From an uncultured Collinsella sp. (GTDB taxonomy: Bacteria; Actinomycetota; Coriobacteriia; Coriobacteriales; Coriobacteriaceae): a stretch of DNA of 44,565 nucleotides. Below the pieces are notes generated by a model. It was not told where the DNA came from, made no database searches, and worked only from the letters and a program-made list of their open reading frames with translations. The stretch covers positions 1 to 44,565 of the forward strand of contig URYT01000001.1 in NCBI GenBank assembly GCA_900552185.1. The letters run 5' to 3'. The first letter of the stretch is position 1, and every line of letters starts with the position of its first letter. Of this stretch, positions 18,787-26,910 are shown in pieces. The translations under genes were made by a program, and so were the position numbers.

Positions 18787-18839
18787 TATTTGATTTAAAA
18801 TACCTGCTCAGTTGTGATTTATGGTGCTGGGAGGCGCTT

Positions 18840-20024
18840 GTGGGCAAGGCGAAGGCTAAGGCGAAGAAAAAGACGACGGGGGCGCGGGCTAAGCGCGATC
18901 GTCGTCGGAAGCTCGCGACCGAAGCCCCCGCGTCTGCCGAGGAGCTGCTGGCAAACGTGCCGGGACTTGACGCGCTGCAGGATGTTCCGGCGTTCGATGA
19001 CCTGCCGGTCGATGAAGCTCAGCAGGCGGCATTTGACGACTTTTGCGCACATACCGAGGAGCCCGAGCAGATGCAGCTTGGCGCCGTGGTGCGCCTGGAT
19101 CGCGGGTTTCCGCTGGTGGCCACTGCCGACGACACCTTTCGCGCCGAGCATGCCGTGGGGTTTGCCAAGTCGCGCGGCGAGGACGAGGTCCTGCTGCCTG
19201 CCGTGGGCGACCGTGTGGCGGTGCGCCGCGCTCCCGGGCACGATATGGGCGTGATTGAGTGCGTGCTGCCGCGCCGTACGAGCTTTGAGCGTTGGCGCGG
19301 CCGTGCCCGCGGAGAGCGCCAGGTGCTCTGCTCCAACGTGGATAGCGTGCTAATCGTGCAGGCGCTCGGTGCCGGCGAGGTACTGCTCGACCGCGTGGCG
19401 CGTTCGCTGGTGCTGGCGCTCGACTGCGATGCCGAGCCGGTGGTAGTGCTCACCAAAGCTGACCGTTGCGATGCCGAGGAGCTCGAGCGCGATCTGGACC
19501 GCGTGCGCTGCCTGGTGGGTCCGGACGTGCGCGTAATCGTGACGTCCTCTGCCGAGGGCCGCGGCCTGGACGAGGTTCGTTCCTGCGTGCCTGCCGGGAG
19601 CTGCGCCATGATTCTGGGCGAGTCGGGTGCCGGCAAGTCGACGCTGCTCAATGCGCTGCTGGGCCACGATACGTTGGCGACTGGCGGTGTGCGCGAACGC
19701 GACGACCAGGGCCGTCACACTACCGTCGCGCGCGTGATGGTGGCACTGCCGGGCGACGCCGGCGTGATCGCCGATGCCCCGGGCCTGCGCAGCTTACCGC
19801 TCGTGGGTCACGAGCGGGGTCTGGCGCGCGCCTTCCCCGAGATTGTCGAGGCATCGCGCGCGTGCCGGTTTGGCGATTGCACGCATACCCATGAGCCGGG
19901 TTGTGCCGTTCGCGAGGCCGAGGACGCCGGGCAGATCGACAGCCTGCGTTTGGAAACGTTCCAAAACCTGGCGTCATCCATGCGCGTGAGTGCTCAAATG
20001 CTCGATCCCGATGTCCACCTGTAA
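18840..20024 (+). CDS. rsgA: Ribosome small subunit-dependent GTPase A
   Basis: 394 residues; circularly permuted GTPase that helps the final maturation of the 30S subunit. A basic N-terminal tail (GKAKAKAKKKTTGARAKR) precedes an OB-fold (about 75-155). G4 (LTKAD) comes before G1 (GESGAGKST, residues 260-268) and G3 (DAPGLRS), the permuted order of RsgA. The C-terminal zinc knuckle CRFGDCTHTHEPGC is intact. GTG 18840 is chosen because GGGAGG lies 5 bases upstream and the lysine-rich tail begins there; the open frame runs further upstream through a hairpin and is not credible. Confidence 0.92.
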   Translation: MGKAKAKAKKKTTGARAKRDRRRKLATEAPASAEELLANVPGLDALQDVPAFDDLPVDEAQQAAFDDFCAHTEEPEQMQLGAVVRLDRGFPLVATADDTFRAEHAVGFAKSRGEDEVLLPAVGDRVAVRRAPGHDMGVIECVLPRRTSFERWRGRARGERQVLCSNVDSVLIVQALGAGEVLLDRVARSLVLALDCDAEPVVVLTKADRCDAEELERDLDRVRCLVGPDVRVIVTSSAEGRGLDEVRSCVPAGSCAMILGESGAGKSTLLNALLGHDTLATGGVRERDDQGRHTTVARVMVALPGDAGVIADAPGLRSLPLVGHERGLARAFPEIVEASRACRFGDCTHTHEPGCAVREAEDAGQIDSLRLETFQNLASSMRVSAQMLDPDVHL

Positions 20025-20041
20025 TTGATTTTTCCTATGAC

Positions 20042-20076
20042 AGCCGTCTTCCAACTGTTCGGGAGACGGCTTTTTT
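20042..20076 (+). terminator. Terminator of rsgA
   Basis: AGCCGTCT (20042-20049) pairs with AGACGGCT (20064-20071), followed by TTTTTT. Confidence 0.85.
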
Positions 20077-20114
20077 GCTGCGAAAAAGCCTCGAAACATG
20101 CAGTTTGCTGACGT

Positions 20115-20166
20115 GCTGACCAAAACCTTGCCACGAGCTTGACGGGCTGGTTAGTTTTTGGTCAGC
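20115..20166. repeat. Inverted repeat upstream of the tad operon
   Basis: GCTGACCAAAA (20115-20125) is the exact reverse complement of TTTTGGTCAGC (20156-20166). CC and GG bases inside extend the symmetry. It lies about 110 bases before cpaB, in a 252-base gap without genes. A TTGACA at 20174-20179 follows it but has no good -10. It may be an operator or a dispersed palindrome. Confidence 0.6.
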
Positions 20167-20276
20167 GATTGGTTTGACATCGAAAACCGAGATCGCGATT
20201 GCGCCGCTTTGCACTCTGACCACCCAGACAATGGTGGTACGGGCATTCGCCCGGCACTGCCATGAGAGGAGCGGCC

Positions 20277-20936
20277 GTGAACAAGAGCAAGCGCATCGCC
20301 ATCAGTCTGGTCGCGGGCGTGCTCGCTGCGCTGCTCTGCATGGTTTACGGCTCGTCGATTCGCTCGCAAGCCGAACAGGTCCAGGCTGAGACCTTGGCCA
20401 AGTACGGTGGCGATCGCGCCGAGGTATGCGTCGCGGCGCGCGATATCGATGTGGGCGAGACCCTCGATGAGACCAATGTCATAACCCAGGAATGGCTGAC
20501 GAGTCTGCTGCCGCGTGACGCGGCGACCGAGCTGCGCCAGGTGCGCGGCGACGTGACGACTTCGCGTATTCCCAAAAACGCCGTGATCTGCAATGTCTAC
20601 ACCAAGGCCGAGAGCCACAAGCTCGAGGTGCCTAAGGGCAAAGTCGCCGTTTCGGTGGCGGTCGATGCCGAGCACTCGGTCGGCGGCGCCACGGGCGTGG
20701 GCAGCTACGTGGATGTGTATGTGCAAAAAGACGGCGTAACCGATCGACTGTGCGGCGCGTACGTGATCGATACCAGTGAGGATTCCGGTGCCACGCGCGA
20801 GGGCAAGATCGAATGGGTGACGCTGGCGGCTGACCCCGAAGACGTCAAGGAACTGCTGGGAGCCTCGGGCAAGGGAACGGTCAGCTTGACGATTCCCGCC
20901 ACGGCGCGCGGCAAAAAGAGCGGAGGCGACAAGTGA
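20277..20936 (+). CDS. cpaB: Flp pilus assembly protein CpaB/RcpC-like (SAF domain)
   Basis: 219 residues. One N-terminal hydrophobic helix (about 6-24) is followed by a SAF domain (VCVAARDIDVGETLDETNV at about 48-66) and a second beta-rich domain. The family is found in Tad pilus systems and is thought to stabilise the machine at the envelope. GTG 20277 is chosen because GAGAGGAG precedes it by 5 bases; an ATG at 20262 overlaps that Shine-Dalgarno. First gene of the operon; it overlaps the next gene at TGATG. Confidence 0.85.
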   Translation: MNKSKRIAISLVAGVLAALLCMVYGSSIRSQAEQVQAETLAKYGGDRAEVCVAARDIDVGETLDETNVITQEWLTSLLPRDAATELRQVRGDVTTSRIPKNAVICNVYTKAESHKLEVPKGKVAVSVAVDAEHSVGGATGVGSYVDVYVQKDGVTDRLCGAYVIDTSEDSGATREGKIEWVTLAADPEDVKELLGASGKGTVSLTIPATARGKKSGGDK

Positions 20937-22585
20937 TGAAGGCGATCTGGCTTGCGTGCTGCGCGTGCGGCGATTACGGGCTGTTGCAGCGGGAAGTCGA
21001 GGGCCGTGATGCGGGTGCACAGGTGCTTCGCGTAGGTGACCTGGACGGGCTGGTTTCCATGGCTCGGGCGTTTCCGTCGCGCCGCGGGGCTGCCATCATC
21101 GCGGCGTCTCTGTTTGATGCCGAAGATGTGCGCAAGACTGTTGCGCGCCTGACGGCCGAAGGCCGCGTGAGTCGCGTGGTCGTGTTGATAGAAGCACTCG
21201 ATCCGTCGGATATCGAGGGGCTGTTTCGCGCAGGGGCGACCGAGGTCATCGCTGCGCACAGTATATGCGGCAACGGGTGCGCGGGCGAGGGAGCGGTTGA
21301 TTCCGATCGGCGCATGACGATTGAGCCCGATGCTTTTGTTGACAGGGAACCCGGGGCGCCTCGCGCTACAAGAGGCCCGCGTGTTGATGATTATGGAAAA
21401 GCGGAAGCCGAGCATGGTCGGCGCCCCCGGAACCCCCTTGTATACGATGACGCTGGAGGGCCGGCGCAGCATGCTGGCGATTCCCCGGCTGTAGATATGG
21501 GATACGTGCACGGCGTGAATCTGGCGGATGAACTCGACGAAGTTGAGGGCTTTGCCGGGTGCGGCGAGTTGTCGCTGATGCAGCATGAGCAGATTGCACA
21601 GAACGAGCCTGCCTCGCAGACCGAACAAGCTGCCATGCCGGCCTGGACGCAGCGTGTAGTTGCGGCGGGGGAGACGGGGACGCTGTCACCGACGCCCGCC
21701 CCGCCGCCTCCGATGCCGCCGGCAGACTCTGCCGCTCCGCCGCATCGAGCTCCGGTCATCTGCGCCATTTCGGGTTCGGGCGGTTGCGGCAAGTCGACGA
21801 TCGTTGCCACCATGGCACACACATCGTCGCTGTTGGGCTTGCGTGCCGCCGTGCTCGACCTGGACCTGATGTTTGGAAACCTTTACGACTTGTTAGGCGT
21901 CGATGCTCCGCACGATATGGCGGCACTTATCGAGCCGTCGGCGGCGGGCACGCTCACCGAGCCGGATATCGTGGCCGCATCGATGCGCGTCGCCCCGGGC
22001 GTTACGCTCTGGGGTCCCGTCGCGGCGCCCGAGCAAGCCGAGCTCATGGCACGTCCGGTGGAGCTACTGCTCGATGTCCTGCGTCGCGAATCCGACGTGG
22101 TCTTTATCGATACCTCGGTCTTTTGGGGCGATGCCGTGGCGGCTGCGGTGGCGGCGAGCGACCGTTGCCTGGTCGTTGGCGATGCGGCGGTGTCGTCCGC
22201 GACATCGGCATCGCGCGTCATTGAACTGGCAAGTCGAGTAGGTGTGCCGCGCACGCGCATGAGCGCCGTGTTCAACCGGTTCGGTGCGCGCGGGGCAGAC
22301 GAGGACGTCGCCATGCGCTTTGAGATCGCCTGTGCGTTGAGCTCCAAGATTCGTATCGCCGATGGCGGACAGGATCTCGCCGCGCTCATGGCGTTTGGGC
22401 GCGCCGACGAGGCAGTGGGTCAGACGAGCGCTTTTGCGACCAGCGTGCGCGAGGCCACGCGCGAGATGCTCGTGGAACTGGGGTGCGCCGTCGGCCCTTG
22501 GAGCGATATAGTCGCCGACCGTGCAACGCGTACCGAACGCCCGCGTATCCGCCTTCCCTGGTCGCGCGAGGGTGATCAGCGATGA
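20936..22585 (+). CDS. tadZ: TadZ/CpaE-like pilus localisation ATPase
   Basis: 549 residues. About 110 N-terminal residues resemble an atypical receiver domain (VVVLIEALDPSDIEGLFRAGA). A Pro/Ala-rich variable linker (about 115-275) follows. The C-terminal half is a MinD/ParA-like ATPase with Walker A GSGGCGKST (residues 280-288), then DLDLMFGNLYDLLG and FIDTSVFW. In Tad systems TadZ marks the pole or site of pilus assembly. The deviant Walker lysine common in MinD is replaced by Gly-Gly-Cys, so dimer-dependent ATPase activity is uncertain. The start overlaps the cpaB stop (TGATG) with GGAGG upstream; GTG 20933 is possible. Confidence 0.85.
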   Translation: MKAIWLACCACGDYGLLQREVEGRDAGAQVLRVGDLDGLVSMARAFPSRRGAAIIAASLFDAEDVRKTVARLTAEGRVSRVVVLIEALDPSDIEGLFRAGATEVIAAHSICGNGCAGEGAVDSDRRMTIEPDAFVDREPGAPRATRGPRVDDYGKAEAEHGRRPRNPLVYDDAGGPAQHAGDSPAVDMGYVHGVNLADELDEVEGFAGCGELSLMQHEQIAQNEPASQTEQAAMPAWTQRVVAAGETGTLSPTPAPPPPMPPADSAAPPHRAPVICAISGSGGCGKSTIVATMAHTSSLLGLRAAVLDLDLMFGNLYDLLGVDAPHDMAALIEPSAAGTLTEPDIVAASMRVAPGVTLWGPVAAPEQAELMARPVELLLDVLRRESDVVFIDTSVFWGDAVAAAVAASDRCLVVGDAAVSSATSASRVIELASRVGVPRTRMSAVFNRFGARGADEDVAMRFEIACALSSKIRIADGGQDLAALMAFGRADEAVGQTSAFATSVREATREMLVELGCAVGPWSDIVADRATRTERPRIRLPWSREGDQR

Positions 22586-23910
22586 GCCTGCAAACGAGGA
22601 TTAAGGCTGCCGGCGCTGCAGCGGCGGCAGCTCCTGTAGATGCGGGGCGTCGCCGCGCGGTGAAACGACGCACCAAGCGCGCCGTGATGGACCGCATGGG
22701 TTACGACGAAGTGGCGCGTATCAGCGCCTATATCGACCCGGTACTTGCCCGCTCGGAATTGCGTCCCGCGGTGGAGGCGGCGCTCAATGTTGAGGAGCCG
22801 ACCGATCTCGCGACGCCCGAGCGCGAGACCATCATCGACGAGATTTTGGATGACGTGGTGGGCTTGGGGCCGTTGCAGCCGCTCATCGAGGACGACACCG
22901 TTACCGAGATCATGATTAACGGCTGCCGCTCGGCTTTCTTTGAACGCGGCGGCGTCTTGTACCCCATCGAGCATGCGTTTGAGGATGATGAGCAGATCCG
23001 TGTGCTTATCGACCGCATCATCTCGCCACTTGGTCGCCGTATCGACGAGCGCAGCCCCATCGTCAACGCCCGCCTCAAAACGGGCTATCGCGTCAACGCG
23101 GTGATTCCGCCTGTGGCGATTGACGGACCGATTCTTACCATCCGAAAGTTCTCGGACCGTATCTGCTCGCTGGACGAGCTTGTGGGGCTGGGGTCGCTGC
23201 CGCTTTGGTATGCGCAGCTGCTGTCGTGCGCGGTGTCGCTGCGACAGGACCTGGCGGTTGCGGGAGGCACGGGATCTGGTAAGACCACTCTGCTCAACGC
23301 GTTGTCATGCGAGATTTCCACCGGCGAGCGCATCGTGACGATCGAGGACTCTGCCGAGCTCAAGTTTGCGCATCATCCGCACGTGGTGCGCCTAGAGGCG
23401 CGCGAGGCTTCAATTGAGGGCGAGGGCGCGGTGACGATCCGCGACCTGGTGACCAATGCCCTGCGCATGCGCCCCGACCGCATCGTGGTGGGCGAGGTGC
23501 GCGGTGCCGAGTGCTGCGACATGTTGCAGGCCATGAACACGGGCCACGACGGGTCGCTCACCACACTTCATGCGGGCTCAGAACAGGAGACCGTGGTGCG
23601 TCTGACGTTGCTTGCACGTTATGGCATCGATCTGCCGAGCGAGCTCATCGAGGAGCAGATTGCCATGGCGCTCGACGGCATCGTGATGTCCGAGCGCCAC
23701 GCCGATGGCAGGCGCTTCGTCTCCTCGTATTCGGGGGTGCGTCGCGCCGCGTCGGGCGGCGTAGAGCTCGAGCGCTATGTGACTTTCGATGCCGCCGAGC
23801 GCACCTGGACGCTTGACCGCGAGCCGCCGTTTATCGCAGAAGGCCTGCGGTCGGGGACGCTCACACAAGAGGAGGTGGACGAATGGAGGTCGCTGTGCCC
23901 CTCGTCGTAG
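22582..23910 (+). CDS. tadA: Tad pilus assembly ATPase TadA (CpaF)
   Basis: 442 residues; hexameric secretion ATPase that powers Flp pilus extension and retraction. An N-terminal helical domain leads into the sensor region TEIMINGCRSAFFERGG. Walker A is GGTGSGKTT (residues 228-236), the Asp box is VTIEDSAELK, Walker B is DRIVVGEVRGAE, and the His box is TGHDGSLTTLHAGS. All catalytic elements are intact. It overlaps tadZ by four bases (ATGA) and tadB by 28. Confidence 0.95.
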   Translation: MSLQTRIKAAGAAAAAAPVDAGRRRAVKRRTKRAVMDRMGYDEVARISAYIDPVLARSELRPAVEAALNVEEPTDLATPERETIIDEILDDVVGLGPLQPLIEDDTVTEIMINGCRSAFFERGGVLYPIEHAFEDDEQIRVLIDRIISPLGRRIDERSPIVNARLKTGYRVNAVIPPVAIDGPILTIRKFSDRICSLDELVGLGSLPLWYAQLLSCAVSLRQDLAVAGGTGSGKTTLLNALSCEISTGERIVTIEDSAELKFAHHPHVVRLEAREASIEGEGAVTIRDLVTNALRMRPDRIVVGEVRGAECCDMLQAMNTGHDGSLTTLHAGSEQETVVRLTLLARYGIDLPSELIEEQIAMALDGIVMSERHADGRRFVSSYSGVRRAASGGVELERYVTFDAAERTWTLDREPPFIAEGLRSGTLTQEEVDEWRSLCPSS

Positions 23911-24809
23911 GGGGTTTGGCAGGGTTTTCTGTCGCGACGGCGTGCGGGGCGGAACCTCGTGTGCCGCAGGTGCCGCCGGCGGAGCTGGCGCGTCAGGCGC
24001 TCGAGACGGTGGCAGAGAAGCTGCCGCGTGAGCTGGTGGAAAACGATCTTCTGAAAAAGATCGCCCGTTCGTGGGCATCGCTGGCTCCGGCGCATCGCCT
24101 TGGCCTCGTGATCGAAGATGCTTCGGGGCGTTTGGCGTTTCTGCTGCTATCGAGCGGTGTCTGCTGCGTTTTGCTAACGATGGTGTCGTTATCGCCCCTC
24201 GGATTTGCCTTGGGACTTGTTGCTCCGTTTGCCGTTGGCGCCGCTCGGGATGGCTTTGAGAGCCGGCGCGAGCAACACGATGCAGAAGAGGCCATGCCCG
24301 AGGCGTTTACCGCACTTTCCATGTCGCTTGCCTCGGGACATTCGCTGGCCCAGGGCATGCGCTTTGTGGGCGCTCATGCGCAAGAACCGGTGCATACCGA
24401 GTTTTTGCGGGTGGCGGCGGCGATCGATTGCGGCATCTCGGCGACCGATGCGCTCGATGACTTGCTCGTGCGCATCGACGCCCCCGGTCTTTCGCTTGTG
24501 ACCTTGGCGCTTAAGGTGTCACAGCGCACTGGCGCTCCGCTTGCCGACTTACTGTCTGAGGCGTCGAGCATGGTAGGGGAGCGTATTGAGCTCAAGCGCC
24601 GCCTGGATGTCAAGACGTCGCAGGCTCGCATGTCGGCGCATATGGTCGCGGCGATGCCGGCGGGCATGTGCGCGGTGTTGGCGCTGCTTTCGGCAGATTT
24701 TCGTCGCGGTCTTGCGACGCCTGCCGGTGCGGGCGCTGTGGTGCTGGGTCTCGCCCTCAACGCCGTTGCCCTGGTGGTTATCCGGCGCATTATGAGGGTG
24801 GAGCTATGA
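23883..24809 (+). CDS. tadB: Tad pilus inner membrane protein TadB (type II secretion F family)
   Basis: 308 residues. Hydrophobic helices near 80-120 and 255-305 flank a cytoplasmic T2SSF domain (about 145-250) with MPEAFTALSMSLASGHSLAQ and SQRTGAPLADLL, typical of TadB. It forms the membrane platform with TadC. GAGGTGG precedes ATG 23883, inside the 3' end of tadA. It overlaps tadC by four bases. Confidence 0.88.
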   Translation: MEVAVPLVVGGLAGFSVATACGAEPRVPQVPPAELARQALETVAEKLPRELVENDLLKKIARSWASLAPAHRLGLVIEDASGRLAFLLLSSGVCCVLLTMVSLSPLGFALGLVAPFAVGAARDGFESRREQHDAEEAMPEAFTALSMSLASGHSLAQGMRFVGAHAQEPVHTEFLRVAAAIDCGISATDALDDLLVRIDAPGLSLVTLALKVSQRTGAPLADLLSEASSMVGERIELKRRLDVKTSQARMSAHMVAAMPAGMCAVLALLSADFRRGLATPAGAGAVVLGLALNAVALVVIRRIMRVEL

Positions 24810-25447
24810 GCGCCCCAGTTGTAGTTGCGGCTTGCCTGTGCGCCCTGAGTGTATTTGTCGCGACGGGTTTGGATCGGGCGGACGCGCGCAAGATCGCAGG
24901 GGCCTGCAAGCGCGAGGCGGTGCTGGTCGCTGCCGCGGGTCGCTCGGTGGTCGATGCCCTGACCGCGCGAGTGAAGGGCGCGGTTGGAGCGGGCGGCCCG
25001 GCGCGAGTTTCGCTCGGCGAAGTGTCCGAGATGATCGATGTTGTGCGCTTGGGTCTTTCGGCCGGTCTTTCGTTTGATGCGGCGCTTGAGATTTTCTGCG
25101 CCAACCGCCGGTCAGTGCTGGCTCTTCGACTTGAGCGGGCCTGCATGGCGTGGCAGGTGGGCGTGGGCACGCGTGAGGACGAGTTGTTGGCCGCCGCGCG
25201 CGACCTGGACGTGCGAGCGCTCGAGACCTTTGCCATCACGGTGGGACAGGCGCTCGCCCTGGGTGCCCCACTTGCCGAGACACTGGCCGCTCAAAGTCGC
25301 GAGATCCGTGCGGCTCATCGCGCCGCGGTCGAGCGCGAGATCGAGCGTGCGCCCGTCAAGCTGCTGATTCCCACCGGCACACTCATCTTGCCGGCGTTGC
25401 TTCTGTCCATATTGGGCCCGCTGTTGGGAGCAGGCGGGATGATGTAG
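24806..25447 (+). CDS. tadC: Tad pilus inner membrane protein TadC (type II secretion F family)
   Basis: 213 residues, shorter than many TadC proteins of about 300. An N-terminal helix (about 1-20) is followed by a T2SSF domain (EMIDVVRLGLSAGLSFDAAL, then TVGQALALGAPLAETLAAQS) and a C-terminal helix ending LLGAGGMM. ATG 24806 overlaps the tadB stop and has GGTGGAG upstream; the open frame extends upstream inside tadB without coding sense. Confidence 0.88.
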   Translation: MSAPVVVAACLCALSVFVATGLDRADARKIAGACKREAVLVAAAGRSVVDALTARVKGAVGAGGPARVSLGEVSEMIDVVRLGLSAGLSFDAALEIFCANRRSVLALRLERACMAWQVGVGTREDELLAAARDLDVRALETFAITVGQALALGAPLAETLAAQSREIRAAHRAAVEREIERAPVKLLIPTGTLILPALLLSILGPLLGAGGMM

Positions 25448-25457
25448 GGAGGAATAC

Positions 25458-25691
25458 ATGAACACGATGACTGACGTTGCTGGCAAGGTCTGGAGCTGGG
25501 CTGTTTGCCAGTCAATTCGCGCTCGCCAGCATGCCGGGGAGCTACTGCAGGAGGAGAGTGCGCAGGGCACCACCGAATACGCCATCTTGGTCGGCGTGCT
25601 CGTGGTGATCGCCATCATTGCCATTGTCGCATTTAAGGGCAAGGTCCAAGATCTATGGAACGCTATCAGCGAGGGCATCAACAGCCTGTAG
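25458..25691 (+). CDS. flp: Flp family type IVb prepilin
   Basis: 77 residues; probably the major pilin. A leader of about 36 residues is followed by EESAQGTTEYAILVG and a hydrophobic helix. Counting from the expected cleavage after Ala, Glu falls at mature position 5 and Tyr at 6, as in Flp pilins. The residue before the cleavage site is Ala instead of the usual Gly. The leader is long for the family; a later start is not evident. GGAGG lies 6 bases before ATG 25458. No prepilin peptidase gene is in the window. Confidence 0.9.
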   Translation: MNTMTDVAGKVWSWAVCQSIRARQHAGELLQEESAQGTTEYAILVGVLVVIAIIAIVAFKGKVQDLWNAISEGINSL

Positions 25692-26218
25692 AGGGCGAGC
25701 GCCCCATCGGGGTGCTGCTGGTGTTTGCTTGCCTGACCGTGGCGATAGCGGCGGTGCTTTGGGGGCTTAACGCCGCGCGGCAGCAGCGTCCTGGGGCCGC
25801 CTTCGATTCGGGCTCAGATTCGGCGGTGGCGTCTCAAAAAGATGAGATGCGAGATGCGGACGATTCGGATGTCGCTGTCACGGCGCAAACCTTTCTGCGG
25901 ACGCTCGACAAGCGGTCTGGCACTGCGACGGATTCACCTGAGGACAACGCGATTGCGGTCCGGCTTGCATGGTCCGAGGACCGACCGATGACCGAGGCAG
26001 CGGCGGATATGTTACGCGCCTACCGCGAGGTGCCAACGGCCCAGCTCGCCCTGAGCGGCTATCTCGATATTAAGGGCAACGTATGGGGCGCCATCGTGCG
26101 CGATGGGCGCGGCTGGGTCGATATGGTGACGGTTGCCGCGGATGCTGGCGATGCTTCGTGTCGTCTGCGCGCCGTGCGTCTGGTCCCGCAAACAATAAGC
26201 TCAAAGGAGGGATCGTGA
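25655..26218 (+). CDS. Unknown membrane-anchored protein of the tad operon
   Basis: 187 residues, not recognised. One hydrophobic helix (about 19-38, IGVLLVFACLTVAIAAVLWG) is followed by an acidic, Ser/Asp-rich linker and a C-terminal domain of about 100 residues that looks folded (LALSGYLDIKGNVWGAIVRD). ATG 25655 lies inside flp (37-base overlap), with a poor Shine-Dalgarno; GTG 25712 is an alternative start just before the helix. Its place between two pilin-like genes suggests an accessory role in pilus assembly, which is inference only. Confidence 0.65.
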   Translation: MERYQRGHQQPVEGERPIGVLLVFACLTVAIAAVLWGLNAARQQRPGAAFDSGSDSAVASQKDEMRDADDSDVAVTAQTFLRTLDKRSGTATDSPEDNAIAVRLAWSEDRPMTEAAADMLRAYREVPTAQLALSGYLDIKGNVWGAIVRDGRGWVDMVTVAADAGDASCRLRAVRLVPQTISSKEGS

Positions 26219-26219
26219 A

Positions 26220-26438
26220 ATGCATGGCATTCTGCGTGAGGAATCTGCCCAGGCGACGGTCGAATACGCCATCGTCACGGTGGCGCTGTTATCGATCGTG
26301 CTGGCGATTGTGGGACTTTGGCGTGCTGGCACCGATGGACGCTTGGCGGCGCTGGTTGAGCGGGCGGCATCCCATGGCGTTGCCTCGACGTCGGTTATCG
26401 ACGCCGCTGCGGGCGCTAAGGACATCGCGTTGTATTGA
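26220..26438 (+). CDS. Second Flp/TadE-like small pilin-like protein
   Basis: 72 residues. A very short leader MHGILREESA precedes QATVEYAIVTVALL and a single hydrophobic helix, with Glu at position 5 of the expected mature form. It could be a minor pilin. AAAGGAGG precedes ATG 26220, one of the best Shine-Dalgarno sites of the operon. It overlaps the next gene. Confidence 0.8.
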   Translation: MHGILREESAQATVEYAIVTVALLSIVLAIVGLWRAGTDGRLAALVERAASHGVASTSVIDAAAGAKDIALY

Positions 26439-26910
26439 TATCGCGCGCGAGGACCGGGCGCAGTCTACGGTCGAGGCCGCTTTTTTGCTGCCGACGTTTC
26501 TGACGCTCATCCTTCTCGCACTGCAACCGGTGTGCCTGCTTTATACGCGCGCGGTCATGGAGTCTGCCGCCGCCGAGACCGCGCGGCTCATGACCACGAC
26601 GACGGCGGAGGACGACGATCTTAAGGAGTTCACCCTCCGCCGGCTTGCCGCAGTGCCCAACGTTTCGATCTTTCATGCCGGCGGGCCGTTGTCGTGGGAT
26701 GTCGAGCTTAGCCGGGCCGATGCGGGCGGCGTCTCGTCCGTGTCCGTTTCCGGCGAGGTCAAGCCGTTGCCTGTGATCGGTGCGTTTGCGCAGGTTATGG
26801 GTGGTACCGCCGAGGGCGGCTACGTTGAGCTCAAGGTCGATGTCTCGTATCAATCACGTCCCGAATGGCTGGAGGGAGATTATGATTCGTGGATTGCTGC
26901 ATGGGATTAA
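26374..26910 (+). CDS. tadE: TadE-like minor pilin
   Basis: 178 residues. A basic leader (MALPRRRLSTPLRALRTSR) precedes EDRAQSTVEAAFLLPTFLTL, the TadE signature, with Glu5 of the mature form. A hydrophobic helix and an extracellular domain of about 120 residues follow. ATG 26374 is the only in-frame ATG close to the leader. It overlaps the previous gene by 65 bases and lacks a strong Shine-Dalgarno, so translational coupling or a rarer start nearer 26434 is possible. It overlaps the TadG-like gene by 29 bases. Confidence 0.75.
   Translation: MALPRRRLSTPLRALRTSRCIDIAREDRAQSTVEAAFLLPTFLTLILLALQPVCLLYTRAVMESAAAETARLMTTTTAEDDDLKEFTLRRLAAVPNVSIFHAGGPLSWDVELSRADAGGVSSVSVSGEVKPLPVIGAFAQVMGGTAEGGYVELKVDVSYQSRPEWLEGDYDSWIAAWD

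Noticed and set aside
20174..20179. TTGACA as the -35 of the tad operon
   Set aside because: No acceptable -10 hexamer is found 16-18 bases downstream.
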